Shown in pieces: positions 42,838 through 52,049 of a DNA stretch of 64,000 bases; position 1 is the first letter of the stretch, and each line of letters begins with the position of its first letter. A program made the translations under genes and the position numbers. The notes under the pieces were generated by a model. It searched no databases and was not told the DNA's origin. It saw only the letters and a list, made by a program, of their open reading frames with translations. This DNA is from Adhaeretor mobilis. Its GTDB lineage: Bacteria > Planctomycetota > Planctomycetia > Pirellulales > Lacipirellulaceae. Location of the stretch: contig NZ_CP036263.1 in the NCBI RefSeq assembly GCF_007741515.1, positions 5,009,178 through 5,073,177 of the forward strand, written 5' to 3'.

Positions 42838-44043
42838 TCAGCTAGCTTTGCGACGCATTCCCATCGCAACCAGCCCTAGGCCCAACATGACCAGCGTGCT
42901 TGGTTCAGGCACAGCACCCACCGAGGCACTGCTGCTACCAGCGGTGCCGTACTGAGCTTGAAAATCGGCAATCGTGATCCCAGCTGCCGAAGGGTCACCG
43001 TTTTGAATCAACAGTAAGTCGGCGCCATCGACGAGTCCGCTGTTGTTCACGTCAGCGTTGTTGCCACCACCAACATCACCTTCAATGAGCAGGTTGTCGA
43101 ACACAAAGACTTCGCCACTACCGTTGTTGGCTGCAGAAAATTCCAGAGTAAGCGTAGATCCTGAACCGGTGATTCCAGCTGCATAGGTTGTCAACTGGTT
43201 GGTTAAGTCAGTTGTGCCATTGATCTGCAACGGGTCTTTGAATAATTCGAACTCGTCGTTGGTAAACGTGCCGAATGAGTTCATTTCTTGGTAGGTTCTT
43301 AGACCAGTCGTGTCATCAAGACCATCTTGAGGATCGACATCACTTGAAGAATAGGTGATCGCATCCCCGCCATTATCGAACGGGCCATTAGTAGAGAGTT
43401 CATCCCAAATCGCCGAGTTGAAAAAGCCATTAGCCGCGCCGGGGTACGTATCGCCACTTTCCATAGTAACCGTGTAGGTTACACCTTCGTTGGCAGTAAT
43501 ATCAAAGAGCGTCTGTGGATTTCCGCCATCAATCGTTGCGGTGAACACGAATGAATCAGCTAGTTCAAAGTCGCCGATGGAGGCCATGTCCAATGATAGC
43601 GACAAGTTGGAAAAACCGCTGATATCGTATACCCAAGTCGCAGTACCGGTACCTCCGATATTATTTCCATTCTCCAAATCCGCGATACCGAAAACGTTGT
43701 CCGTCTTGCCCGTGAAAAGGATGCCTTCACTGTCACCAACAAAAGTACCGGCTGAATCATCGGCAAAGTCGAAATTGACACCGCGGTTGGTGATTCCAAA
43801 GACATCAAAGCGACTACCCGAGAAAGAGCCAGCAACATCCGCACCGTTTGAGTCCAGTATGATATTGGCCGAGTTGTCTGGCGTGATGACACGTGAGGTG
43901 AAGTCACCGTTAGGTGTGCCGCTAAAGATGCCGTCACCACCGACGAAACCGAAGTCGTCGAAGCCAACTTGAACGGCCGAACTTACATTAGCTGTTGCGA
44001 ACAGCAGGGCTACTGCCAATGCTGCGATTGAATAACGAGACAT
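42838..44043 (-). CDS. Jelly-roll / dockerin-like PEP-CTERM protein
   Basis: 401 residues; start at 44043 with GGGAGAGA upstream. Signal peptide SIAALAVALLFATANVSSA. The mature body is one long all-beta domain with GTATWVYDISGFSNLSLSLD, SIGDFELADSFVFTATIDGG and GEVFVFDNLLIEGD. These align with the module inserted in the neighbouring EEP protein at 38880-41159. A dockerin-like loop (DVNNSGLVDGADLLLIQ) and the PEP-CTERM signal VPEPSTLVMLGLGLVAMGM with RRK end the protein. No catalytic motif; probably an adhesion or substrate-binding surface protein. Its own terminator is at 42771-42807. Confidence 0.85.
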   Translation of the reverse strand: MSRYSIAALAVALLFATANVSSAVQVGFDDFGFVGGDGIFSGTPNGDFTSRVITPDNSANIILDSNGADVAGSFSGSRFDVFGITNRGVNFDFADDSAGTFVGDSEGILFTGKTDNVFGIADLENGNNIGGTGTATWVYDISGFSNLSLSLDMASIGDFELADSFVFTATIDGGNPQTLFDITANEGVTYTVTMESGDTYPGAANGFFNSAIWDELSTNGPFDNGGDAITYSSSDVDPQDGLDDTTGLRTYQEMNSFGTFTNDEFELFKDPLQINGTTDLTNQLTTYAAGITGSGSTLTLEFSAANNGSGEVFVFDNLLIEGDVGGGNNADVNNSGLVDGADLLLIQNGDPSAAGITIADFQAQYGTAGSSSASVGAVPEPSTLVMLGLGLVAMGMRRKAS

Positions 44044-44627
44044 TAAGGTCTCTCCCATTCTGGTTCCTAGAGAAATAAACTGACGGACATCGCCATTAAA
44101 CTAGCGACATAACTCATTCCAAACATTAAGGTCGAACCACGAGTCACAGACCTATTAAGCGGCAAAGTGAGATACTAATCCATTGTATCAACCCAAAACA
44201 AATAATACCCGCTAAGCCCCCCCAGAATATCCGAAAAGTGAGAAGGTATCATGTAGACTGTCCATTTTGCAGGCATCCACCATTTCCAAAGCCACGTGGA
44301 CAGATTATTTCAGTACCGTTGTTCAGTTAGTTTTTGCTAAGTATATTCGAATTTCAGGCTTTACGTGTAAAGTCCTGCAATTACGGAGAGCGTTTCTCCT
44401 GATTGAAGATCGTCTCGATATTCGATTTTGAAACCGTTACTGCATTTCGCAGAACGGACAACAACTAGGTGATTCCCGCAGCGTGTGCCAATTCTTTATA
44501 AAAACCGGCTATAGTGGGTAAGATCAAATCAGATACTCCAGTATCATTTTGCACTAGCAAGAAGCTGTGCTACCCGTTCATTGTGGAGAGCCAAAGCCTC
44601 CACGGCTGTGTTAAACCGGAGCAGGTC
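44044..44627. other. Long intergenic region upstream of the DUF1559 gene
   Basis: About 580 bases between divergent genes. I see no coding sequence that looks real (the DUF1559 frame is open from 44514, but the start at 44628 is better) and no strong hairpin. A TATAGT-like hexamer near 44510 could be a -10 element for the rightward gene. The rest has no recognisable structure. Confidence 0.45.
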
Positions 44628-45815
44628 ATGACCAGAGAAAAATCCATCAAAGAGACAACTGCAGGCTTCACCCTTGTTGAGCTTCTTGTCGTCATCGCCA
44701 TCATTGGCGTGCTGGTCGGCTTGCTGCTTCCAGCCGTACAAGCGGCGCGCGAGGCCGCTCGTCGTTCGCAGTGTGTGAACAACCTCAAGCAAATGGGGCT
44801 CGCAGCCGCAAACTACGAAAGCGCCCACGGAGTCTTTCCTCCCGGTCGACTTATCCCCGACTGGTCTACCAACGGCACCGAGAAATCCCTCGGCTATACG
44901 AATTACGAGTCGGTGCCCGCAAATGCGAGCACTAAAACTGGTTTCTACTCGGTGCATATTTGGTTGTTGCCATTCATGGAAGCTGGCAATGTCTATAATC
45001 TTATCAATTTCGACATTGCTCAGGTCAAACGAATGACCACCAACGGAACGCCTACAAATCCGAATTACGACGCCTACGCAACGGCCCAAGGTCTCTTTAT
45101 CTGCCCGAGCGACGGGAACACCGAACGTATTATCTCGGAGAATAACTACCGCTGCAACTTCGGAGGTTCAACACCTGGTGCCGGAGGGCGGGGCGGGAAG
45201 ACCTCTCGTACCGGAGCGTACGGCGAACAAGATGGCGATGTCTGGAATGTTGGCGGCAATGGAGCATTCACCATCGGAAAGAAAGGCCTAGCTGCGAAGC
45301 GATTCACCGATGGCCTGTCAAACACCGCATTCTTTTCAGAACGCACGAAAGGTTCGGGTGGGCCCCAGCAAGGGAGAACTGCCATTGGCGACATGGTCCG
45401 CTGCCCCAAATATGATTTCGATCCCACCGAATCATTTGCTGAAATCTATGACAAGGCCGACCAATATTCAGGGAAAATTGAGAGCTTCATATTTAGTTGG
45501 GCCGGGAGATGGGCCACCAGTGGCGATTCTGCCGACTGGTCGAACGGCTGGCCCTTTGCTGGCTATGACAGCACGCAATACAACCATGTGGCGCCCCCGA
45601 ACTGGAGGGGCCAGGATTGCGGTGCCAGCTTCATACCCGATACACCTCAAGAACACGCCATTATTGCCCCACGAAGCCAGCACCCTGGCAGCGTGGTAAC
45701 GGCCTTCGGTGATGGTCACACGGACATCATCAACGATAGTATCGACCTCTTGGTCTGGCGAGCAATTGGCACGCGTGAAGCAGAGCAAGGCGAGCCTGTG
45801 AGTATCGATTACTAA
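44628..45815 (+). CDS. DUF1559 prepilin-like protein
   Basis: 395 residues. The start at 44628 has GGAG upstream and places the prepilin cleavage motif GFTLVELLVVIAIIGVLVG at residue 13, as expected. AVQAAREAARRSQCVNNLKQ follows, the DUF1559 hallmark. The C-terminal family block is GSVVTAFGDGHTDIINDSID. It should sit in the inner membrane with the C-terminal domain outside after processing by a prepilin peptidase. Its stop codon is 12 bases before the EEP gene start, so the two form a probable operon. This suggests a link between pseudopilin-type export and the nuclease-like protein, but only by position. Confidence 0.93.
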   Translation: MTREKSIKETTAGFTLVELLVVIAIIGVLVGLLLPAVQAAREAARRSQCVNNLKQMGLAAANYESAHGVFPPGRLIPDWSTNGTEKSLGYTNYESVPANASTKTGFYSVHIWLLPFMEAGNVYNLINFDIAQVKRMTTNGTPTNPNYDAYATAQGLFICPSDGNTERIISENNYRCNFGGSTPGAGGRGGKTSRTGAYGEQDGDVWNVGGNGAFTIGKKGLAAKRFTDGLSNTAFFSERTKGSGGPQQGRTAIGDMVRCPKYDFDPTESFAEIYDKADQYSGKIESFIFSWAGRWATSGDSADWSNGWPFAGYDSTQYNHVAPPNWRGQDCGASFIPDTPQEHAIIAPRSQHPGSVVTAFGDGHTDIINDSIDLLVWRAIGTREAEQGEPVSIDY

Positions 45816-45826
45816 TCGTCGCGACG

Positions 45827-47122
45827 ATGGCCAACTATCGTGAATACCTGAGGCTGCTGTTGTTTTTCAGCTTAGCATGGGCTTTGCCCGTTCAGGTTTC
45901 GGCGGACATCGATCAACCACAACCAGCCCTTCGCTTTGCCACTTTCAACGTCTCGCTCTACGGCGAGAATTCTGGCGAAGTCGCCCAGCGGATTGCCGGT
46001 GGCAAAGATCCACAGGCGCAGGCGCTTGCGGAAATCATCCAGCGAGTTCAGCCCGACGTGCTGCTGCTCAACGAAATCGATTACACGCCTGACGATCGCC
46101 TGCTGAAAGTTTTTCTCAAAGAGTATCTCGGCAAGCCCCAGAACAAATCCGGCTCACCGGACGGGCCAGCCAAGCCGGTTGAGTTTCCGTATCATTTCAC
46201 CGCTCCCTCAAACACCGGCGTCCACTCCGGTCGCGATCTTGATCACAACGGCATCATCGACTCACGGCCCGGCAGTCGCGACTACGGCGGCGACTGCTGG
46301 GGCTTTGGCGTTTACGAAGGGCAATACGGCATGGCTGTGCTCTCGCGCTTTCCGATCGACGAAGGCAAGGCACGCACGTTTCGCAAGTTTCTGTGGCGTG
46401 ATCTGCCCCATGCTCAACTTCCTACCGAGCCGCAACGTGCTACTTCGCCGCAAGGACTGGTCGAGTCGTGGTATTCGCTCGCCTCGCTCGCGCAGTTCCG
46501 GCTTAGCAGCAAGAGCCACTGGGATGTGCCGGTAAAGATCAATGGGCAGCGCGTTCACCTGCTCGCGTCGCACCCGACGCCGCCCGGCTTCGATGGCCCG
46601 GAAGATCGCAACGGCCGGCGCAATCAAGATGAGATCCGCTTCTGGACGGACTATCTCGCCGCGGGCAAGGAATATCACATCGACGATCGCGGCACCAAGG
46701 GCGGTCTGAAAGCGGGCGAGCGGTTTGTCATCGCAGGCGACTTGAATGCCGACCCGGCCGACGGCGCTGCCAACCAGGCGATTAGGAACTTGCTCGCCTC
46801 ACCGAGGGTTGCCCAAGCGGACGCCCCTTCGAGCGTGGGTGCCGTCGAGCAGTCTGAGCGTCAAGGTGGCGTGAACGTCCAGCACACCGGCAATCCCAAG
46901 CACGACACCCTGGACGCTTCTGATAATGCCAATAAGGGCGGTCCCGGGCGAAATCCTGGAAACCTGCGCGTCGATTACGTGTTGCCATCGGTAGGATTTC
47001 GCATCACCGGCAGCGGCGTCTTCTGGCCTGAGACGAGCGACCCGCTCTTCAAGCTTGTCGGCGTGCATCCCTTCCCCAGCTCCGATCACCGGCTGGTATG
47101 GGTTGATGTGGAGTTTGAATAG
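45827..47122 (+). CDS. Secreted EEP-family endonuclease/phosphatase-like protein
   Basis: 431 residues. Signal peptide LRLLLFFSLAWALPVQVSA. The whole mature part is one EEP domain with the motifs FATFNVSL, VLLLNEIDYTPDDR, YGMAVLSRFPI, VHLLASHPTPPGFDG, FVIAGDLNADPADGA, NLRVDYVLPS and PSSDHRLVWVDV. The insert around HSGRDLDHNGIIDSRPGSRD resembles a calcium-binding loop. This is a different subfamily from the two PEP-CTERM-linked EEP proteins upstream; it has no sorting signal and is probably periplasmic or released. Likely nuclease or phytase/phosphodiesterase-like; the substrate is not known. It overlaps functionally with the neighbouring nucleases and is probably co-transcribed with the DUF1559 gene. 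Confidence 0.9.
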   Translation: MANYREYLRLLLFFSLAWALPVQVSADIDQPQPALRFATFNVSLYGENSGEVAQRIAGGKDPQAQALAEIIQRVQPDVLLLNEIDYTPDDRLLKVFLKEYLGKPQNKSGSPDGPAKPVEFPYHFTAPSNTGVHSGRDLDHNGIIDSRPGSRDYGGDCWGFGVYEGQYGMAVLSRFPIDEGKARTFRKFLWRDLPHAQLPTEPQRATSPQGLVESWYSLASLAQFRLSSKSHWDVPVKINGQRVHLLASHPTPPGFDGPEDRNGRRNQDEIRFWTDYLAAGKEYHIDDRGTKGGLKAGERFVIAGDLNADPADGAANQAIRNLLASPRVAQADAPSSVGAVEQSERQGGVNVQHTGNPKHDTLDASDNANKGGPGRNPGNLRVDYVLPSVGFRITGSGVFWPETSDPLFKLVGVHPFPSSDHRLVWVDVEFE

Positions 47123-47266
47123 CAGTTTCTCTGAAGCTAGAGAGCGAGCCACCAAGATTTCTACAAATTGGTGCCCCTCCTACCAGAAGTCCGCAGCTTC
47201 TTTTGTTATACTTCTGGCCTTGAATGCAACTGGCTCCCTATTTCTCTAGTGAGAGTTTCGGCGACT

Positions 47267-48118
47267 ATGAGTAACGAACGTTGGCCCCTAGGCGTATTCG
47301 CAAGCGTAGATGCAGGCTTCGGAGTGAAGCTCGACGTGGCCGCCGCCCTGGGCGTGCCGACGATCCACCTGCACGCACCCGCCAATTTGGCTGATCCGGT
47401 CCAGGCAGCACAAGACTATTCCGAGAAGACAGCCCACCTGGGCATCCGCCCAACGCTGGTGTTCACCGAATTTGGCGACGAGAGCTACGAGAGCATCCCC
47501 ATCGTCAAGGAGACTGTTGGCCTCGTGCCGGAAGCGACGCGAGAGAAGCGCGTCGAGATCCTCAAACGGACCGTCGTGTTTGCCAATGAGCTAGGAGTGA
47601 ATGCAGTCGGGTTGCATGTCGGCTTCGTACCGCACGACACGGAGGACCCCACCTACGCGGTGATTGTGGAGACGCTGCAAGAGGCCTGCGACTATGCAAA
47701 AACGCACCAAACCAGCATTCATCTCGAAACGGGTCAAGAACCGGCCGACGTGTTGCTTGCCTTTCTTAAAGCGGTCGATCGCGCAAACCTATTCATTAAT
47801 TTCGATCCGGCGAACATGATTCTCTACGGCTGCGGCGAACCGTTGCCGGCACTTGAGAAACTGGCCCCTTACGTGCGCAGCGTCCACTGCAAAGATGCCA
47901 CCTGGAGCGACCAGCCTGAAGAAACCTGGGGCGCTGAAGTCCCCCTCGGCGAAGGCGATGTCGGCATGCGAGAGTACCTGCAAACACTCAAGAAAATTGG
48001 CTATGAAGGTCCGCTGACCATCGAGCGCGAGATTTCCCAAGAACCGGCGCGGCAAGAAGCAGAGATCGGCGCCGCGCTCGGGCTGCTGACGAAGCTGAAG
48101 AAAGAACTATTGAGCTGA
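47267..48118 (+). CDS. Sugar phosphate isomerase/epimerase (TIM-barrel, AP endonuclease 2-like)
   Basis: 283 residues; start at 47267 with GAGAG upstream (the frame is open to 47168). Xylose-isomerase-like TIM barrel: GVPTIHLHAPA at strand 2, AVGLHVGFVPHD, SIHLETGQEPADVL with the metal-binding Glu, LFINFDPANMILYGCGEP with Asp, VRSVHCKDATW with His, and PLTIERE with the last Glu. These are the usual four metal ligands of the family. Substrate unknown; members act on keto-sugars and inositol derivatives. It is on the same strand as, and 100 bases before, the transporter and oxidoreductase genes, so the three may form one catabolic unit. Confidence 0.9.
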   Translation: MSNERWPLGVFASVDAGFGVKLDVAAALGVPTIHLHAPANLADPVQAAQDYSEKTAHLGIRPTLVFTEFGDESYESIPIVKETVGLVPEATREKRVEILKRTVVFANELGVNAVGLHVGFVPHDTEDPTYAVIVETLQEACDYAKTHQTSIHLETGQEPADVLLAFLKAVDRANLFINFDPANMILYGCGEPLPALEKLAPYVRSVHCKDATWSDQPEETWGAEVPLGEGDVGMREYLQTLKKIGYEGPLTIEREISQEPARQEAEIGAALGLLTKLKKELLS

Positions 48119-48218
48119 ACTAAGCCTCTGTACGAAACGCCGCGGAAGCCAGCCTCAAGAAACTTTGCACCACAGCTTTGCCATAAAAGCATCCCCTCGA
48201 TTTTGAAAGAATGCACCG

Positions 48219-49559
48219 ATGGGCGTAAAGACACGACTTTGCATCATGATGTTTCTCCAGTTTTTTACTTGGAGCGCTTGGTTCAACACGCTCGGACTGT
48301 ACATGGGTGCCAACGGGCTCGGAGATTTCATCGCCGGTGCCTACGGTAGTGCGCCGATTGCGGCGCTGATTGCCCCGCTATTCTTGGGTCTCGTTGCCGA
48401 CCGGTTTTTCGCATCGCAACGAGTCATGGGAGTCTTGATGCTGCTGGGAGGTGGGTTGTTATTCCTTGCTCCCACCTATGCGGCTTCGGACGACCCAGGA
48501 AAGTTTGTGTGGGTCTGCATTGCTCACATGTTGTGCTACATGCCTACCCTAGGCCTAAGCAACACGATTGCCTTCTCACACATCGGCGACCAGGATGAGT
48601 TTCCAAAAATCCGCGTTTGGGGAACTATCGGCTGGATTGTGGCCGGATTGGTTGTTGGTTTTTCCGGCTGGTCGGCCAGTCCTCACATGTTCCAACTGGG
48701 TGGATACGCCTCGATCGCGTTAGGGCTGTTTTGCTTCACCCTTCCGCACACGCCCCCACCAGCAGCAGGCAAGCCAGTCGATATGGGCACGCTGTTCATG
48801 GCAGACGCTTGGAAGATGCTTGCCGAACCAGCGTTCTTGATCTTCATTGCCGCGTCCACACTCATCTGCATCCCGCTAGCTTATTACTACGCGTTCACTT
48901 CTATGCTGCTCGGTCAAATGGGCTTCGCGGCACCCGCGGCAACGATGACACTCGGGCAAATGAGCGAAATCATCTTCATGCTGCTCATCCCGTTCTTCTT
49001 CCGCCGACTTGGCGTCAAGTGGATGATCGTGATCGGCATGGCTGCCTGGGCTGGTCGCTACTTGCTCATGGCCTACGGGGCAGAAAGCCAAACCGCCTGG
49101 ATGATCTTGCTAGCAGTCGTGTTGCATGGAGTGTGTTACGACTTCTTTTTCGTCACCGGCTTTATGTACACAGATCGCAAAGCTCCGGCTGAGGTTCGTG
49201 GCCAGGCACAAAGCTTGCTTGTGTTCTTTACCCAGGGTGTAGGCATGTACATAGGTTACGCGGTAGCGGGAAAGTTCTTTGCAAACGTAAAGCCCAAGGC
49301 CGACTTACTCAGCGAGCAACTTGCCAACGACCAACCCGCATCGACACTCTCACTAGAATCTCTCGGCAGCATGTTTTCTGTGAAGGTTCCGGAAAGCGTC
49401 GATCCGCAAATCTATCAAGATACGATGACTCAGTGGAAAGAGTTTTGGATCACACCTGCCTGGATGGCGTTGGCCGTGCTTGTCGCCTTCGCACTCCTGT
49501 TTTACGACAAGCGTGCCACGAAGAAAATCATTGAAGAACAACTAGGAGATAATTCATAA
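48219..49559 (+). CDS. MFS nucleoside:H+ symporter-like transporter (NupG/XapB type)
   Basis: 446 residues, about 12 membrane helices. The N-terminus LCIMMFLQFFTWSAWFNTLG and the stretch LMLLGGGLLFLAPTYAA match the nucleoside H+ symporter family (NupG/XapB), as do NTIAFSHIGDQDEFPKIRVW and GTIGWIVAGLVVGFSGW. In planctomycetes related transporters often sit beside sugar isomerases and Gfo/Idh/MocA enzymes, so the real substrate may be a nucleoside or a sugar derivative. The stop codon overlaps the next start codon (TAATG at 49557-49561), showing translational coupling to the oxidoreductase. Confidence 0.88.
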   Translation: MGVKTRLCIMMFLQFFTWSAWFNTLGLYMGANGLGDFIAGAYGSAPIAALIAPLFLGLVADRFFASQRVMGVLMLLGGGLLFLAPTYAASDDPGKFVWVCIAHMLCYMPTLGLSNTIAFSHIGDQDEFPKIRVWGTIGWIVAGLVVGFSGWSASPHMFQLGGYASIALGLFCFTLPHTPPPAAGKPVDMGTLFMADAWKMLAEPAFLIFIAASTLICIPLAYYYAFTSMLLGQMGFAAPAATMTLGQMSEIIFMLLIPFFFRRLGVKWMIVIGMAAWAGRYLLMAYGAESQTAWMILLAVVLHGVCYDFFFVTGFMYTDRKAPAEVRGQAQSLLVFFTQGVGMYIGYAVAGKFFANVKPKADLLSEQLANDQPASTLSLESLGSMFSVKVPESVDPQIYQDTMTQWKEFWITPAWMALAVLVAFALLFYDKRATKKIIEEQLGDNS

Positions 49560-50584
49560 TGACACGTGTAGGAATTGCCGGCATCGGCTTCATGGGGATG
49601 GTGCATTACCTCTCTTACCAGAAAATTGACGACGTGGAAGTTGTCGCCCTTTGCGAACCGGACGACAAACGGCGTGCTGGCGATTGGCGCGATATCAAAG
49701 GCAACTTCGGCCCACCCGGAGAACAAATGGATCTCTCCGGCGTGACGACGTACAGAACGTACGAAGAGATGGTTGCGGACGAGAGCCTCGACATCATCGA
49801 TATCACGCTCCCCCCCGCGATGCACCACGACGCGGCCCTTGCGGCTCTTGGCGCTGGTAAGCATGCGTTCACCGAGAAACCGCTGGCTATGAAGCAGGCC
49901 GATTGTCAAAACATGCGCGCTGCTGCCGAGGCAGCAGGCAAGCACTTGCTCGTCGGACATGTGCTACCCCACTTCCCGGAGTACGCCTGGGCGCTGCGCG
50001 AAATCAATAGCGGTAAGCACGGTAAGCTTTTGGCCGGCTCGTTCAATCGTACGATTTCCGATCCCGCTTGGCTGCCGACCTTTTGGTCCGCAGAAAAGAT
50101 CGGCGGTCCGCTGCTCGACCTCCACGTGCACGATGCTCAGTTCATTCGTCTAGCCTTTGGCATGCCCAACGAGGTCATCGCTCGCGGGCGCATGCGTGAA
50201 GGTCTGGCCGAGCACTGGCACTCCCTCATGCAGTTCGAGGGCAACGACATGACGGTCCACGCCACCAGCGGAGCTATCCCTTACGCCGGACGTTCCTTCC
50301 TGCACGGGTTTGAAATTCAGCTTGAAAAGGCGCTTCTCACTTTCGAGTTCTCAGTGATTGGCGACGAAGGAAAGTACTCCCGCCCACCCACACTGCTCAC
50401 CGGCGATGGAAAGATTGAATTCCCCGAACTGGGCGACGGCGACCCGATGAACGCTTTCGAAGCCGAGCTGAGGCATGTGGTCGAAGTCGTTGCCAACGAC
50501 GCTCCGCTAGGAGCCCTCGATGCGCAGCTCGCGCAGGATGCTATTGCGATTTGCGAATTGGAGCGTGAGAGCTTGGCCAGTTGA
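49559..50584 (+). CDS. Gfo/Idh/MocA family oxidoreductase
   Basis: 341 residues. The start ATG shares one base with the transporter stop codon. N-terminal Rossmann fold: VGIAGIGFMGMVHYLSY, DIIDITLPPAMHHDAALAAL and the EKP motif FTEKPLAMK. The C-terminal domain has LVGHVLPHFPEYAWALREI and IGGPLLDLHVHDAQFIRLAFG with the catalytic Asp/His, then WHSLMQFEGNDMTVHATSG. NAD(P)-dependent oxidation of a sugar or cyclitol is expected. Tight coupling to the transporter, and the isomerase just upstream, argue that the imported compound is its substrate. Confidence 0.93.
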   Translation: MTRVGIAGIGFMGMVHYLSYQKIDDVEVVALCEPDDKRRAGDWRDIKGNFGPPGEQMDLSGVTTYRTYEEMVADESLDIIDITLPPAMHHDAALAALGAGKHAFTEKPLAMKQADCQNMRAAAEAAGKHLLVGHVLPHFPEYAWALREINSGKHGKLLAGSFNRTISDPAWLPTFWSAEKIGGPLLDLHVHDAQFIRLAFGMPNEVIARGRMREGLAEHWHSLMQFEGNDMTVHATSGAIPYAGRSFLHGFEIQLEKALLTFEFSVIGDEGKYSRPPTLLTGDGKIEFPELGDGDPMNAFEAELRHVVEVVANDAPLGALDAQLAQDAIAICELERESLAS

Positions 50585-50687
50585 TGCATCCCTAACTAAT
50601 GTCTGCGGCGCGAAGAGTCGTAAGGCTGGGTGTCGTTAGTTACTTTCTATCACGCGCAGGAACATTGCGATTGTGCATCGCATCCTC

Positions 50688-51497
50688 TCAATCGCTAGCA
50701 CCGGAGGATCGGGCGGTTCGTTGGATGGATTGCGAGAGCGACGGCGGTTCGCAGGTACCGCTGAGCCGGTCGCGGAGATATTCTAAGGCGCTGCGGCCGA
50801 GTTTTTTCGACGTCTGCACGATCGTAGTGAAGACGTTCATCGCACGGGTTCTGCGGATGCTCACGCTATGTAAGCTCACGTCGCGACGGCGCGCACTCAC
50901 CCGAGCGCCTAATTCCGAGGCGTCGTTGTGCAGCGGGACCGAAGACTCCGATATAACCATCAGCAACTCGTCTCGCTTCGACTGCGTCTTGGCAATTCGA
51001 TCATCGAGCGCCTCGTATCTGGTGCGAATCGAGAACAGCTTGTCGAATTCCACTCGCAGATGGGCCGCCAATTCCACGGTTGGTCCCGCGCGATAGTCTT
51101 GCAACCCTCCATAGTAGTTCCTATACGCTTCCCGGAACGCTTCCAGCGCCTCCGCATGGCGACCCACCGTTAGTGAACGTTTTTTGTAATGTCGCCCTGC
51201 AGCGACTCTTGCAAATATACAGGGCCAACACAAACCGAGTTTGTCCGTGAGCAGCTTGAACTGGCCGGCGCCGTCGCTAACCACCGACCTGACGATCGGC
51301 ACGGAACTTTGACGCCGATAACAGACAATCGCCGCTGCCTGCTCGCTCGCCGTGCGGAGTTGAGCGTTACGCATGCCGAACCAATCGTCGAGCAAAGCAC
51401 TCAACTCGGTCGCCTGGCAGCTCGATGTCGGTAGCGTAACATTAGTTCTATAATTAGCACTGAGATAAACCGGGGCCTTTGCTGCTGAGAGCGGCAA
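50688..51497 (-). pseudogene. Truncated DDE transposase (PLHNN-type, IS66-like)
   Basis: The frame encodes the C-terminal part of a transposase: VVSDGAGQFKLLTDKLGLCW, AAGRHYKKR, AEALEAFREAYRNYYGGLQD, LRVEFDKLFSIRTRYEALDD, LLMVISESSVPLHNDASELG, ARVSARRRDVSLHS and TSKKLGRSALEYLRDRLSG. Transposases of this group usually show PLHNN and are about 450-500 residues; here the N-terminal half is missing and the motif reads PLHND. It meets an IS256 fragment head to head near 51450-51480. Some databases call this group IS66-like; I am not sure of the family. Not functional as it stands. Confidence 0.7.
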
Positions 51498-51856
51498 AAC
51501 AGCAACAAAATGCTCAGAGCTACCTGCCCCAACAAGCCCTCAAGGGCGAAGTGGCTCAAGACTTGATAAACCTCTTCAATGCGGCGGACCGCGGGGAAGC
51601 GGATCGTCTCTTGCAGATGGCAGCCGACAAGCACCGCCAGGCGGCCCCGAAGTTGGCCGAGTGGATGGAAGACAACGTACCTGAAGGGCTCGCTGTGTTT
51701 CACCTGCCGGCCGCACATCTCAAACGCCCCAGGACGAGCAACGTCTGCGAAAGACTCAACAAAGAAATCACTCTGCGAACACGCGTTGCCACGCTGTTCC
51801 CGAACGAGGCGTCACTGCTGAGGCTTGCCTCAGCAGTACTCGTCGAAACTGATTAA
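51479..51856 (+). pseudogene. IS256-family transposase, C-terminal fragment
   Basis: About 125 residues of the C-terminal Mutator-type (IS256) transposase: APKLAEWMEDNVPEGLAVF, HLPAAHLKRPRTSNVCERLN, KEITLRTRVATLFPNEASLL and RLASAVLVE, which are the classic end motifs including the catalytic Glu region. A full transposase has about 400 residues, so two thirds are missing. It begins at the junction with the minus-strand transposase fragment. Confidence 0.85.
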
Positions 51857-52049
51857 GAATGGCGCACAGGAAAGCGGTACCTAACCGCGGAAGCTAACTC
51901 GTAAATCAAAAAGCGATTTACAGCACTACCGTTGCTTTACCCAAGAATGCAGCGTAGAGTGTTCGTGTTTTGAACTGGTACGATAAAGTCACTCTTGATC
52001 GCAATCGTTACTAAAGTCCATCCCCTCACCTTCACAATGAAATTGTGCG

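Noticed and set aside
44514..44627. Longer start for the second DUF1559 protein
   Set aside because: It would place 38 extra residues before the prepilin motif; the start at 44628 has a ribosome binding site and the usual motif position.
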